Assembly (NCBI GenBank): GCA_946061515.1
Contig: CAMGRL010000004.1
Coordinates: 16,505 to 80,504 of the forward strand
Reading direction: 5' to 3'
DNA from: an uncultured Clostridia bacterium
GTDB lineage: Bacteria; Bacillota; Clostridia; Oscillospirales; Oscillospiraceae
DNA: 64,000 bases
In this document: piece after piece, positions 42,799-51,208 of the stretch
Layout: every line of letters begins with the position of its first letter
Position numbering within the stretch: position 1 is the stretch's first letter
The notes under the pieces: generated by a model
Told to the model about the DNA's origin: nothing
Seen by the model: the letters and a program-made list of their open reading frames with translations, nothing else
Databases searched by the model: none
Program-made: the position numbers and the translations under genes

Positions 42799-43102
42799 AT
42801 TGAATTGTTCACAGTCCTGCACTTGACAGAAGTGCCCGCATGCGGTAATTTATACAGGGTCGTGAATGAAAGCCTGCGGGCTGCGCAAGCTATTATCTGA
42901 TACCAATTCTTGATAAAAATCTTTAATATCAGCTTGGTCTATTGGCACAATACTGCGTTATCGTCACTTGCCATACACAAAGTATGGCGGCGCTCCTCTG
43001 CCTTGTCTTGCACCAATATCCCTTCGCTGCTGATTCAATCTTTCTATCAAGAATTAGTATGACAGATGAAAATGGCACTATATGATACAAAGGAGATATA
43101 AA
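42799..43102. other. ftsH-trxA intergenic region
   Basis: 304 bp. It holds a possible promoter (TTGACA 42823-42828, 17-bp spacer, TAATTT) and then the 161-bp repeat (42900-43060). If the promoter serves trxA, the repeat has separated it from its gene. Confidence 0.45.
42900..43060. repeat. MITE-like palindromic element, copy A
   Basis: 161 bp with terminal inverted repeats of about 33 bp: the left end ATACCAATTCTTGATAAAAA and the right end, read in reverse, ATACTAATTCTTGATAGAAA. Internally it has a perfect hairpin GCCATAC-ACAAA-GTATGGC (42970-42988) and TGCAAGACAAGGCAG on the minus strand. No ORF. The same architecture recurs at 55175-55337. Confidence 0.75.
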
Positions 43103-43414
43103 ATGGCAGAAATCGTTATTACCGAGCAGAATTTTGAGCAGGAAGTGTTAAAGGCCGACAAGCCCGTGCTGGTGGACTTCTGGGCTTCCTGGTGCGGCCC
43201 CTGCCGTATGCTGGCTCCCACCATCGGGCAGCTGGCGGAGGAAATGGAGGGCGTAGCCAAGGTGGGCAAGGTCAATGTGGACGAGCAGCCCGGCCTGGCC
43301 GCAAGATTCGGCATTTCCAGCATCCCCACCCTCATCGTTTTTGAGGACGGCAAGGTCAAAAATACCTCCGTCGGCGTGGTTCCCAAGTCCATGATTGAGG
43401 ACATGCTCCGATAA
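43103..43414 (+). CDS. trxA: thioredoxin
   Basis: 103 residues. Classical thioredoxin with active site [10 protein letters not shown] (redox Cys pair near 30-33), the conserved cis-Pro in SIPTLIVF, and the C-terminal Gly. Reduces protein disulfides. ATG 43103 follows AAAGGAG; an in-frame ATG at 43082 lacks a site. Monocistronic between the repeat and a terminator. Confidence 0.97.
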   Translation: MAEIVITEQNFEQEVLKADKPVLVDFWASWCGPCRMLAPTIGQLAEEMEGVAKVGKVNVDEQPGLAARFGISSIPTLIVFEDGKVKNTSVGVVPKSMIEDMLR

Positions 43415-43420
43415 AGCTTT

Positions 43421-43451
43421 TCACCCGGTCAAATGGCCGGGTGATTTGTTT
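43421..43451 (+). terminator. rho-independent terminator after trxA
   Basis: 10-bp stem TCACCCGGTC/GGCCGGGTGA (43421-43430 with 43435-43444), AAAT loop, TTTGTTT tail. Confidence 0.75.
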
Positions 43452-43523
43452 ATAAGCTTTTTACAAAAAGCTTGGGATTTTGGTGTATAATCAGCTTAAC
43501 AACGGATACGGAAGGAAAAAACC

Positions 43524-44255
43524 ATGAAAGAAAGTGAAATACAGGATAATGCCGAGCTGGAGCGCATGATGCTGGAAAAGCTGGCCCAGGACGAGGTCAG
43601 AAACAAGATACAGGATTTTGCCCTTTCCTACCGGGAGCTGATGGCCTATTACCGCTGTGCCATGATGGAGGTCTCCACCAAATTCCAAGTGCTGAACGAG
43701 GAGCTGTCCCTCCAGTATGACAGAAACCCCATTGAATCCATCAAGACCCGGCTGAAATCCCCGGAGAGTACGCTGGAAAAGCTGCAGAGGAAAAAGCTCC
43801 CCATCAGCATGGTCAGCATTGAGGAGAACATCAACGATATCGCCGGGGTTAGGGTCATCTGTGCCTTCCCTTCGGATATCTACATGCTGGCCGAAGCTTT
43901 CCTGCGCCAGGACGATATCGTCCTCCTTGAGCGGAAGGACTACATCAAAAACCCCAAGCCCAACGGGTACAGGAGTCTGCATCTGGTGGTAAAGACGCCC
44001 ATTTTCCTGCATAACACCAAGCGCATGATGAAAGTGGAAGTGCAGTTTCGCACCATTTCCATGGACTGGTGGGCCAGTCTTGAACATAAGATCCGGTATA
44101 AAAAAGACGTGCAGATCTCTGAGGAGATCGACAACGAGCTGTATCTATGCGCCGAGATCAGCGCCGGTCTTGACCGCCGCATGGAGGAAATTCAGCAGAA
44201 AGTGGAACTCTGCGCCGCCATGGAAGAACAGGCGGAGCAGATGAGTGATCCGTGA
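43524..44255 (+). CDS. small alarmone synthetase, RelQ-like
   Basis: 243 residues, synthetase domain only, with no hydrolase, TGS or ACT domains, so it is a small (p)ppGpp synthetase of the RelQ/RelP type. Landmarks: IESIKTRLKSPESTLEKL, NDIAGVRVICAF, DYIKNPKPNGYRSLHLVV (GTP-binding), EVQFRTISMDWWASLEHKIRYK. It makes the stringent-response alarmone from ATP and GTP or GDP, usually under cell-wall or alkaline stress. It overlaps an HsdR remnant at its 3' end. Confidence 0.92.
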   Translation: MKESEIQDNAELERMMLEKLAQDEVRNKIQDFALSYRELMAYYRCAMMEVSTKFQVLNEELSLQYDRNPIESIKTRLKSPESTLEKLQRKKLPISMVSIEENINDIAGVRVICAFPSDIYMLAEAFLRQDDIVLLERKDYIKNPKPNGYRSLHLVVKTPIFLHNTKRMMKVEVQFRTISMDWWASLEHKIRYKKDVQISEEIDNELYLCAEISAGLDRRMEEIQQKVELCAAMEEQAEQMSDP

Positions 44256-44361
44256 CACGCTGTGGAATGAACTCCCTGCGTGCTACGATGAGCTTAGTAT
44301 TTCCGCTTACCGTCAGCGGATCTATGAGTATGTGTATACCCGTTATAAGGATGTTGCGTAA
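44245..44361 (+). pseudogene. C-terminal remnant of type I restriction subunit HsdR
   Basis: In frame from 44245 to the TAA at 44361 the translation is VIRDTLWNELPACYDELSIS followed by AYRQRIYEYVYTRYKDVA. The pattern (L-P-x-x-Y-D-x-x-S-I-x-x-Y-R-Q-x-I-Y-x-Y-V-x-x-x-Y) is what I know as the extreme C-terminus of HsdR proteins. A stop lies just upstream in this frame, and no hsdR, hsdS or hsdM sequence precedes it. It is a vestige of a deleted restriction locus. Confidence 0.6.
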
Positions 44362-44381
44362 ATCCGGGAGAAAAAAGTAAG

Positions 44382-44416
44382 GAAAAGCTGAGTGCCGTTT
44401 GACACTCAGCTTTTCT
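44382..44416. terminator. bidirectional terminator
   Basis: Perfect 13-bp stem GAAAAGCTGAGTG/CACTCAGCTTTTC (44382-44394 with 44403-44415), shared by the plus-strand synthetase region and the minus-strand PIG-L gene. Confidence 0.8.
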
Positions 44417-44418
44417 TA

Positions 44419-45189
44419 TCACTCAGCCTCTGGCAGGCAGTGCATATGGATTTTTCCCAGTACGCGGAAGCCCTCGGCGTGGCTTTTCAGGCAGCGCAGA
44501 CCCATGTCCGCGGAACGGAGCTTCAGATAAAGGGCCAGGGTCTTTGCGGCGGGGGAACCGGCGGGAAACTGGGAGCTATGGCAGTCGAAAAGGGCGGAGA
44601 GCTGCTTTTCCACAAATCCCTTTGTGCCCACATAACGGTTGGGCTTTGCGGTCATGTAATAGGCCAGGGCTTTCACATCCGCGGGCGCGGCGCCGTAGGC
44701 CTCCATGATCTCCTTAAAGGGGGCGAAACAGGCCACGCGGCGCGCCGCGTTCCCCACGTTCAGATGATCGGCGTGACATTCGCTGCTGACGCAGGGGTCC
44801 GGCGCGAAGATAACATCGGGGCCAAAATCGCCTACCACAGCGGCAATCGCCCGGAAAAGCACCTTTTCCTCGTATAATCCGCCGTCGCTCAGACCCAGAA
44901 AGCGCAAATCGTCCACGCCCAATACACGGGCGGAGCGCCTGGCCTCCTCCATACGCAGTAAAGCCAGTTCATCGGGTCTGGTCCCCGCCGGGGCGTTTTC
45001 CAGACCAAAGCGCCCGTCAAGACAGACGAGAAAGCAGACTTTTTTTCCCGCCGCTGCAAGCTTGGCCGCGGTAGCTCCCGCGCCTACCTCAATATCGTCG
45101 GGGTGCGGGCCGATGAACAGATAGCGGTCAAAGGCTTCCAGATCCGGCAGGGGAGCGGCAAGTTTGATGGCAAGGGAGGTGAGACTCAT
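44419..45189 (-). CDS. PIG-L family deacetylase
   Basis: 256 residues. LmbE/PIG-L zinc hydrolases remove N-acetyl groups from GlcNAc-type sugars. Zinc motif GPHPDDIEVGAGAT near residue 27 and the distal ligand in SECHADHLNVG. No signal peptide, so the substrate is intracellular. It overlaps the GPH transporter gene by 4 bp, which suggests that an imported amino-sugar conjugate is deacetylated inside. The specific sugar is unknown. Confidence 0.9.
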   Translation of the reverse strand: MSLTSLAIKLAAPLPDLEAFDRYLFIGPHPDDIEVGAGATAAKLAAAGKKVCFLVCLDGRFGLENAPAGTRPDELALLRMEEARRSARVLGVDDLRFLGLSDGGLYEEKVLFRAIAAVVGDFGPDVIFAPDPCVSSECHADHLNVGNAARRVACFAPFKEIMEAYGAAPADVKALAYYMTAKPNRYVGTKGFVEKQLSALFDCHSSQFPAGSPAAKTLALYLKLRSADMGLRCLKSHAEGFRVLGKIHMHCLPEAE

Positions 45190-46670
45190 GCTTGAACACC
45201 CTCGGCCCGTTTGGCAAGCTCGCCGCAGATGCGGGAGTATTCGTCCTCGTCCAGCTTATAGTGCTTTTTATACAGCAGGTGGGAGATGAGCATCAGGGCG
45301 CAGGGCAGAACGGTGATAAACAGCAGCAGGCCCAGGGTCTGGCCGTGCTGTACGCCGCTGAGAACGGCGGTGATGGAGCTGAGCTTCTCCGCCTCGCTGA
45401 TGGCGCCGGTGGAGGCCGCAGTCTCCAGGGAGGAGATCTGGTTGGTATAATCCGTCACCCGGAAGATCATGTAGCTTGCGGAGGCGATCACCACCGTCAG
45501 TGCGGAGGCCAGCTTGGTCAGAAAGGGGCGGAGGGAGGCGATAATGGCCTCGTCTCTCGTGTTGTGGAGATATTCGTTATATTCCACCGTGTTGATAATG
45601 GAGATCATCATAATCAGATAGAAGCAATACTGCCCGAAGTTTGCGGCCATGTAGCCGATAACGATGATCCAGAATTTGAGCATGGTTGAGCCCATGGTCA
45701 GCCCGGGAATGAGCATCAGCGCGTAGCCCACGGCGGAAATCAACATCATGACATTCATCAGCTTTTTCCGGGTGATGCGGCGGGAGATGGCCGGATAGAA
45801 GATCATCAAAAAAGCGGTGGCGGACATGCCCACGGTGGTGAAAATGGAGAACAGGCCGCCCTGATAGCCAAAGGAAAAGTAGATGTAGGTGCATCCGATG
45901 CCGGAAAAGACGATGCCGTTGCCGATCTGCTGAATAAGGAAAATCAGGGAGATCCACAAAAGCTGGTCGTTGCCGGTGATGGTGCCGATGATCTTTTTAA
46001 AGCTGATGGGAGGGGCGCTCTCCTTGCTGTAATTTCTCTGCTCGCGGACGCCGAAAATGGTAAAGCACAAAAAGAGCGGGGCCAGCAGGCAGACCACAAG
46101 AGCGATGCGCCCATAGGCAATATTTGCGCTTCCGCCGATGGTCATGCTGCCGGTGGTGAACATGGGGATCAGCACGCTGGCCGCGGTGCCGCCGATGCCG
46201 GCGAAAAGGGTCGCACGGGCGGTAAACTGATTTCGTGCGTCAGCGTCGGAGCTCAGGGCCGGCACCATGCCCCAATAGGAGATGTCGTGCATGGTGTAGG
46301 TAATGCTGAACAGAAAATAGGCAACGCCGAAAAACCAGATAAAGCTCCAGCCCTGGAGCTTCGTGTTGAACAGCGCGTAGATCACAACGGAGGTAGACAG
46401 TATGCCGATGACCAGCCAGGGCTTGAATTTGCCCCATTTGGTGCGGGTGCGCTCAATGATGTTGCCCATGATCGGGTCGTTCAGCGCGTCAAATACCCGG
46501 GCGCCCACCATAATAGCCGTGACAGCGGTGAGCTGGGCGGCATTCAGCCCACGGGTAAAGAGAATGAATGACAGCAGAAAGTTTGTGATCAGGGAATAGA
46601 CCATATCCCGGCCCACTGTGCCCAGGGGAAACATGATGAGATTTTTCTTTCGTAATTTCAAGTCTTCCAT
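45186..46670 (-). CDS. GPH family sugar/cation symporter
   Basis: 494 residues, about 12 membrane helices. Glycoside-pentoside-hexuronide family features: N-terminal GTVGRDMVYSLITNFLLSFILFT, and after helix 2 DALNDPIMGNIIERTRTKWGKFKPW, the family's D-P-x-x-G...R-x-K-W-G motif. Cation-coupled uptake of a glycoside or uronide. ATG 46670 has GGAG upstream; the longer ORF start lies in the LysR gene. Middle gene of the LysR-GPH-PIG-L operon. Confidence 0.9.
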   Translation of the reverse strand: MEDLKLRKKNLIMFPLGTVGRDMVYSLITNFLLSFILFTRGLNAAQLTAVTAIMVGARVFDALNDPIMGNIIERTRTKWGKFKPWLVIGILSTSVVIYALFNTKLQGWSFIWFFGVAYFLFSITYTMHDISYWGMVPALSSDADARNQFTARATLFAGIGGTAASVLIPMFTTGSMTIGGSANIAYGRIALVVCLLAPLFLCFTIFGVREQRNYSKESAPPISFKKIIGTITGNDQLLWISLIFLIQQIGNGIVFSGIGCTYIYFSFGYQGGLFSIFTTVGMSATAFLMIFYPAISRRITRKKLMNVMMLISAVGYALMLIPGLTMGSTMLKFWIIVIGYMAANFGQYCFYLIMMISIINTVEYNEYLHNTRDEAIIASLRPFLTKLASALTVVIASASYMIFRVTDYTNQISSLETAASTGAISEAEKLSSITAVLSGVQHGQTLGLLLFITVLPCALMLISHLLYKKHYKLDEDEYSRICGELAKRAEGVQA

Positions 46671-46695
46671 TTCAACATCTCCGTTATCAAAATTT

Positions 46696-47649
46696 TCAAA
46701 GGAACTTGGTGTTTTCCGGCGGGACATATTCGTATTCCGGGAAAAGAACATGCAGAGGCTTGCGGCTGTCCTCCTCAATGGAGTCGTGGACAAAGTTCAG
46801 AAACTCATTGATGAGAGGGGAGGGGAGCAGCTCTTTACTGTGCACAAGCACATATTCCACCTGACGCTCGCTGTTGGTGATGACCTTGGTTGCTAAAAGG
46901 GCGTTGGGCGTGTAGGTGGTCTGGGGGAAGATGCTGATGCCCACGCCACGCTCGCTCAGGGCCACGGCGTCAAGATAGTTGGACATTTCGCAGATGATAT
47001 TCGGCTCCGCGCCGACTTCCCGAAACCATTTATGTATGGCGTCCACCCTGGATTTGCGGCTGGGGACGATCAGCGGCTCACCCACCAGGGAGGAAAGACT
47101 GACCTGTTTTCCCTCGGCCTTGGCCAGGGGATGGCTTGCGGGAATGATGGCGACCCAGGGTTCCCGGCCCACCTGAAAGCCCTCCAGATGCTCCGTGTCG
47201 TAAGGCGCGGCAATGACAGCGATATCCACCAGACCCCGGTAAAGCCGGTCCAGCACGTCGTCGCTGCTGCCGTTCCACAGGCTGAATTGGATCCGGGGAA
47301 ACTCCTCCCGGAAACCGGCGATCCAGCGGGAGACCAAAAAAGGCGCCCGACCTTCCACCATGCCGATGCTGATGGTCCCGGACAGACCGTCCTTCATATC
47401 GGCCAGCTCCTGTTTGGTCTTGTCCGCCAGCTCCAGAATCTGTGTGGCCCGGCGGAGAAGCAGATTGCCCGCTTCGGTGAGCTGAAGGTGCCGTTTGCCC
47501 CGAATCAGCAGGGTGACGCCCAGCTCCTCCTCCAGCGCCTTCAGCTGGTTACTCAGCGGCGGCTGGCTCATGTTCAGTTTTTCGGCGGCCCGGGTAATAT
47601 TCAGCTCCTGGGCCACCACGGTAAAGTACCTTAAACTCCGCAAATCCAT
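46696..47649 (-). CDS. LysR-type transcriptional regulator
   Basis: 317 residues. Winged-helix domain (1-60) MDLRSLRYFTVVAQELNITRAAEKLNMSQPPLSNQLKALEEELG, then the periplasmic-binding-like effector domain (about 90-300). ATG 47649 fits both the family start and GAGG at 9 bp. It is divergent from the micro-ORF trio and upstream of the GPH-PIG-L genes on its own strand. A dyad with the T-N11-A LysR signature lies in the intergenic region. Confidence 0.94.
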   Translation of the reverse strand: MDLRSLRYFTVVAQELNITRAAEKLNMSQPPLSNQLKALEEELGVTLLIRGKRHLQLTEAGNLLLRRATQILELADKTKQELADMKDGLSGTISIGMVEGRAPFLVSRWIAGFREEFPRIQFSLWNGSSDDVLDRLYRGLVDIAVIAAPYDTEHLEGFQVGREPWVAIIPASHPLAKAEGKQVSLSSLVGEPLIVPSRKSRVDAIHKWFREVGAEPNIICEMSNYLDAVALSERGVGISIFPQTTYTPNALLATKVITNSERQVEYVLVHSKELLPSPLINEFLNFVHDSIEEDSRKPLHVLFPEYEYVPPENTKFL

Positions 47650-47666
47650 ATATGAAAACCTCAACT

Positions 47667-47735
47667 TCATATCCAAACGATATGATAGAACTAATGTATT
47701 AAGTATTTAACAATTTCAGAAAAGGGTGCTACACT
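47667..47735 (+). promoter_or_regulatory. LysR box and promoter of the micro-ORF operon
   Basis: Perfect dyad TCATATC-CAAAC-GATATGA (47667-47685), containing T-N11-A. Downstream on the plus strand: TTAACA (47707-47712), 17-bp spacer, TACACT (47730-47735), 44 bp before the first micro-ORF. A classical position for a LysR activator upstream of -35. Confidence 0.65.
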
Positions 47736-47779
47736 ACAATCGTCCTGAGGGACAAGAAAAAACGAAAGGATGAACAAAA

Positions 47780-47836
47780 ATGAAAAAAGTAGAAAGATTC
47801 TTTGAAGACCTGTACGAGAGCTACCTGCACCGCTGA
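47780..47836 (+). CDS. micro-ORF 1, 18-aa peptide
   Basis: Encodes MKKVERFFEDLYESYLHR, stop TGA 47834. AAAGGA lies 9 bp before ATG. Sixteen of 18 residues are identical to micro-ORF 2, with synonymous codon changes, so the peptide sequence rather than the DNA is conserved. Charged and aromatic; it could form a short amphipathic helix. Not recognised. Confidence 0.65.
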   Translation: MKKVERFFEDLYESYLHR

Positions 47837-47886
47837 TAAGCAGCCGGGCCGGTTTAGAATGTTAATGAAAGAAAGGATGAAAGATC

Positions 47887-47943
47887 ATGAAAAAAATAGA
47901 GCTTTTCTTTGAAGACCTGTACGAGAGCTATCTGCACCGCTGA
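47887..47943 (+). CDS. micro-ORF 2, 18-aa peptide
   Basis: Encodes MKKIELFFEDLYESYLHR, stop TGA 47941. AAAGGA lies about 8 bp before ATG. It is a tandem duplicate of micro-ORF 1 (differences V4I and R6L). No function recognised. Confidence 0.65.
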   Translation: MKKIELFFEDLYESYLHR

Positions 47944-47988
47944 AACTGAGCGGAAAATGAAATCTGAGGAAAGGGGATCTGGACGAAA

Positions 47989-48042
47989 ATGAAGAGAGTT
48001 TCACGTCTTCTCAGAGAATATTATGCAACATTCTCCAGATAA
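47989..48042 (+). CDS. micro-ORF 3, 17-aa peptide, divergent paralogue
   Basis: Encodes MKRVSRLLREYYATFSR, stop TAA. It aligns without gaps to the first 15 residues of the other two (MK-K/R-V/I...Tyr12...aromatic15). GAGGAAAGGGG precedes it, at a longer spacing. It is more basic than the acidic first two, so the products could pair. Confidence 0.5.
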   Translation: MKRVSRLLREYYATFSR

Positions 48043-48067
48043 AATCAATATGAAAGACAATAATTAG

Positions 48068-48112
48068 AGGCACGACCGTCAGATGATATTCTGAATGAGT
48101 CGTGCCTTTTAT
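48068..48112. terminator. bidirectional terminator after the micro-ORFs
   Basis: Outer stem AGGCACGAC/GTCGTGCCT (48068-48076 with 48099-48107) and inner TCAGA/TCTGA, followed by TTTTATTG. It also ends the minus-strand ABC operon. Confidence 0.75.
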
Positions 48113-48121
48113 TGTTTCGTA

Positions 48122-48895
48122 TCAGTTGCCGCACTCTATGCTGATCTGGTTGAAGAGATGGAGAATGTCGTCCACCACCAGGGCCTGTTTTTCTTCGCCC
48201 TCTTTGTCCAGGACGATGTGGCCCTTATCCATCATCAGAAGCCGGCTGCCGTATTCCACGGCGTAGCGGAGATTGTGGGTCACCATAATGGCGGTCAGGT
48301 TCTTCTCCTTGACCACCTTGTCGGTGAGTTCCATGATGATCTCCGCGGTTTTGGGGTCGAGAGCCGCGGTGTGCTCGTCAAGGATCAGAAAATCAATAGG
48401 GGTGAGGGTGGCCATAACCAGGGCCACAGCCTGGCGCTGTCCGCCGGAGAGGGAACCCAGCTTCACGTCCATTTTGTTTTCCAGACCCAGGCCCAGGGCG
48501 GCCAGCTGCTCCCGGTAATAGTCTTTACGCTTGTAGTTGGTACCCCGGCTGAGACCGAAGCGCTTGCCCTTGTTGTCGGCCAGAGAGAGGTTTTCCAGCA
48601 TGGTCATGTTGGGGCAGGTGCCCAAAGCGGGATTCTGATACACGCGGCCAATGCGGCGGTAGCGCTTGAACTCCTCAAGGGAGTTGATCCTCTGCCCGTT
48701 TACGGTGATCTCGCCTTTGTCCACGGGGATGCTGCCGCAGATGATGTTCAGCAGGGAAGTTTTGCCGCTGCCGTTGCTGCCAACGATGGAGACAAATTCC
48801 TTGTCCTTTACCGACAGGCTGAAATCATCGAATATGCACATCTCGGTGACAAGGCCGGGATTATAGACTTTTCTGATGTGGTTCAGTTCAAGCAT
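48122..48895 (-). CDS. ABC transporter ATPase (TrpZ-like)
   Basis: 257 residues. Walker A GSNGSGKT, signature LSGGQRQA, Walker B LILDEHTAALD, H-loop VTHN. LSGGQRQA and DEHTAALD are characteristic of the ATPases paired with ABC_sub_bind (TrpX) proteins. It overlaps the permease gene by 8 bp. With its partners and a Trp T-box upstream, tryptophan (or an indole precursor) is the likely substrate. Confidence 0.9.
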   Translation of the reverse strand: MLELNHIRKVYNPGLVTEMCIFDDFSLSVKDKEFVSIVGSNGSGKTSLLNIICGSIPVDKGEITVNGQRINSLEEFKRYRRIGRVYQNPALGTCPNMTMLENLSLADNKGKRFGLSRGTNYKRKDYYREQLAALGLGLENKMDVKLGSLSGGQRQAVALVMATLTPIDFLILDEHTAALDPKTAEIIMELTDKVVKEKNLTAIMVTHNLRYAVEYGSRLLMMDKGHIVLDKEGEEKQALVVDDILHLFNQISIECGN

Positions 48896-49784
48896 TGCGC
48901 TTCACCTTACCTTCCCCCACGTTGCCGATGACAAGGATCACAAGGAACAGCACCGCCGTGATCAGCTTCAAAAGGTTTGCGGGCAGACCCAGGCTGATGG
49001 CAAGCTGGATGCAGCACTTATACACAACGCTGCCCACCAGCACAGCCGTAGTGCCCTTCACACCGGGGAATTTTTTGAAAATGGTGGTGCCGATGATGAC
49101 GGCCGCCAGGCCGAAGACCATCTGGCCTGTACCCATGGTGCTGGAAAAGCTGCGCTGCTCGTGGCAGACCACGGAGCCGGCCAGGGCCACCAGGGCGTTG
49201 GCGATGACCAAGCCGAGAATCTTCATTTTTCCCTTGTCCTGGGCCAGCGTGGTGACCAGAGTGGCATTGTCGCCGGTGGCCCGGAGCAGCATGCCGTTTT
49301 TGGTCTTGAAATAGAGATCAAGAATCAGCTTGAAAAGAAGGACAAGAACGAGGGAGACAATAAATTTCCTGTGGATCAGGGACAGTCCCCCTAACAGAGA
49401 GCCCACGGGAGCGGCCACAAAGATGGTGTCCACATCACGGCCGATATTCAGGTTTGACCCGGCAATCTGCAGGTTGATGGAAAACAGGGCGGTCATGGTG
49501 ATGATGCCCGCCAGCAGGTCACGGACCTTCAGCTTCACATGGATCAGGCCCGTGGCAAGCCCGGCCAGAGCGCCGGCGCCCATGGCGATCACAAGAGTGA
49601 GGAAAGGATTTACGCCCCTGATGAGAAGCGCGGCCGTGACGGCAGCTCCCAGAGGGAAGCTGCCGTCCACGGAAAGGTCGGGGAAATCCAGCAGTTTATA
49701 GGTGATGTAAATACCGTAGGTCAGAAGCGCGTAGATAAAGCCCTGGGTTATGGTGCTTTCCGCAAGCTCTAAAAATACATTCAT
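48888..49784 (-). CDS. ABC transporter permease (TrpY-like)
   Basis: 298 residues, about eight helices, of the branched-chain/simple-sugar permease superfamily: DFPDLSVDGSFPLGAAV near the N-terminus is the motif of the TrpY type, and ATGDNATLVTTLAQD the cytoplasmic coupling loop. It is 22 bp downstream of the binding-protein gene in a three-gene operon. Confidence 0.9.
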   Translation of the reverse strand: MNVFLELAESTITQGFIYALLTYGIYITYKLLDFPDLSVDGSFPLGAAVTAALLIRGVNPFLTLVIAMGAGALAGLATGLIHVKLKVRDLLAGIITMTALFSINLQIAGSNLNIGRDVDTIFVAAPVGSLLGGLSLIHRKFIVSLVLVLLFKLILDLYFKTKNGMLLRATGDNATLVTTLAQDKGKMKILGLVIANALVALAGSVVCHEQRSFSSTMGTGQMVFGLAAVIIGTTIFKKFPGVKGTTAVLVGSVVYKCCIQLAISLGLPANLLKLITAVLFLVILVIGNVGEGKVKRNA

Positions 49785-49806
49785 GTCAATTTACAGTCCA
49801 ATCCAA

Positions 49807-50775
49807 TTATTCTGCGTTTGCCTCAATGGCTTTGTCGGCGATGTCAGCAGGAAGCTCAATGCTCATGGCGGCCAGAGCCTCAGAGTTGATGTAGATGCCG
49901 TACTCGGTGACGGTCTCATAGGGCAGCTCCTCGCAGGTGGCTTCACCCTTGAGAACCTTTGCGGCAAGCCGTCCGGCCTGTTTGCCCAGCTCGATGTAGT
50001 CGATACCGGCGGAGGCCACGCAGCCAATCTTGACCTGCTCGATCTCACTGCCGTATACAGGGATGCCTGCCTCGTTGGTCTTATCCAGAATGGAGGCCAG
50101 CACGCCCACCACGTTGTTGTCGGTCAGGTTGGAGATGCAGTCAACCTTCTTGCTGATGAGGGTATCGGCGGCCTGGGTGACCTCAGACTGGGCGGTGACG
50201 CCAATCTCAACGATCTCAAAGCCGTAGTCAGGGGCTTTTTCCTTGTACTCGCGGATAGCGGAGACGGAGTTGGGCTCGCTGGTGGTGTAGATGATGCCGA
50301 TGGTCTTGGCCTCGGGCTGGAGGGTGCGGATCAGGTCCAGCTGGGCTTCCACCGGGAGCTTGTCGGACACGCCGGTCACGTTGCCGCTGTCAAGCTTGGC
50401 TTCCACAGGGTCGGTAATGGCATTGAAAACAACGGGGATATTCTTATCCTCAGCCGCGGCGAAGCAGGCAGTGGCGGAGGGGGTGGCGATGCCGACCATC
50501 AGGTCAACATTGTTCGCGGAGAAGTTCTGGCCGATCTGGATGGCGATGTTGTCGTCAAAGCCGGCGTTCTGGTAATCCACGGTGAAGTCCTCGCCCTCTT
50601 TCAGGCCGGCCTCTTCCAGACCAAGCAGGAAGCCTTCGCGGCAGTTGTCAAGTGAGGGGTGTTCGCCGTACTGGGAGATGCCGATGGAGTAAACGTCCTT
50701 GGAACCGGAGCTGCCGCAGGCGGCCAGAGAAACGAGCATAAGAACAGCAATTACAAAAGTGAATATTTTTTTCAT
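49807..50775 (-). CDS. ABC transporter substrate-binding lipoprotein (TrpX-like)
   Basis: 322 residues, ABC_sub_bind family. Signal peptide with lipobox VSLAAC (Cys20), then IGISQYGEHPSLDNCREGFLLGLEEAG, VGIATPSATACFA and NIPVVFNAITDPVEAKL, the family's two-lobe landmarks. Extracellular capture of an aromatic amino acid is inferred from the upstream Trp T-box. ATG 50775 follows AGGAGG. Confidence 0.9.
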   Translation of the reverse strand: MKKIFTFVIAVLMLVSLAACGSSGSKDVYSIGISQYGEHPSLDNCREGFLLGLEEAGLKEGEDFTVDYQNAGFDDNIAIQIGQNFSANNVDLMVGIATPSATACFAAAEDKNIPVVFNAITDPVEAKLDSGNVTGVSDKLPVEAQLDLIRTLQPEAKTIGIIYTTSEPNSVSAIREYKEKAPDYGFEIVEIGVTAQSEVTQAADTLISKKVDCISNLTDNNVVGVLASILDKTNEAGIPVYGSEIEQVKIGCVASAGIDYIELGKQAGRLAAKVLKGEATCEELPYETVTEYGIYINSEALAAMSIELPADIADKAIEANAE

Positions 50776-50880
50776 GATAATTTTCCTCCTGAATTATGAT
50801 ATGTGGATGTGATGGCATGGCGTCTGTGTTTTTTGTTTACCGTACACCATCGTTTTGTCAGAAGAAACATAAGATCACCT

Positions 50881-51208
50881 CGTATAAAAAACAAAAATCC
50901 TGTCCCTTGATTTTCAAGGGACAGGAGAAAAAACAATTCCTGCGGTGCCACCCAAGTTGATACTTAAACGTATCCGCCTCTGTCTTGTACCATCATACAA
51001 GTCTGCCCTGATAACGGGAGCAGATCACCCGTTGACTGCTACTCACCAAACGGCTTTCGGTCACCCTCAGAAGTCCATTCACAAACTACCCGAATATCGC
51101 CTTTCAGCAAACGGCGACTCTCTGCAAGACGAATAGAAAGCTACTTACTCTTCATCATCGGTTTTGATTTATTGTCTGCATCATAAACCACCCTCAACCG
51201 TTTGTCAA
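50881..51208 (-). promoter_or_regulatory. tryptophan T-box leader with promoter, controls trpXYZ-like operon
   Basis: Promoter: TTGACA (51208-51203), 17-bp spacer, TATGAT (51185-51180). The leader has GAAG-AGTA at the base of Stem I, the AGAGAG bulge, and the specifier loop reading GAA-TGG-A-CTTC: specifier UGG (complement of 51077-51075), tryptophan. The T-box sequence GGTGGCACCGC lies at about 50954-50943. The terminator is an 11-bp stem (50899-50909 with 50915-50925) plus a U-run. Uncharged tRNA-Trp should allow read-through to the transporter. Confidence 0.92.

Noticed and set aside
41014-42822. 602-codon minus-strand ORF
   Set aside because: Antisense shadow of ftsH, which is complete on the plus strand.
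47780-48042. Micro-ORFs as attenuation leader peptides
   Set aside because: The next plus-strand element is a terminator with no gene behind it, and the residues are not a run of one amino acid.
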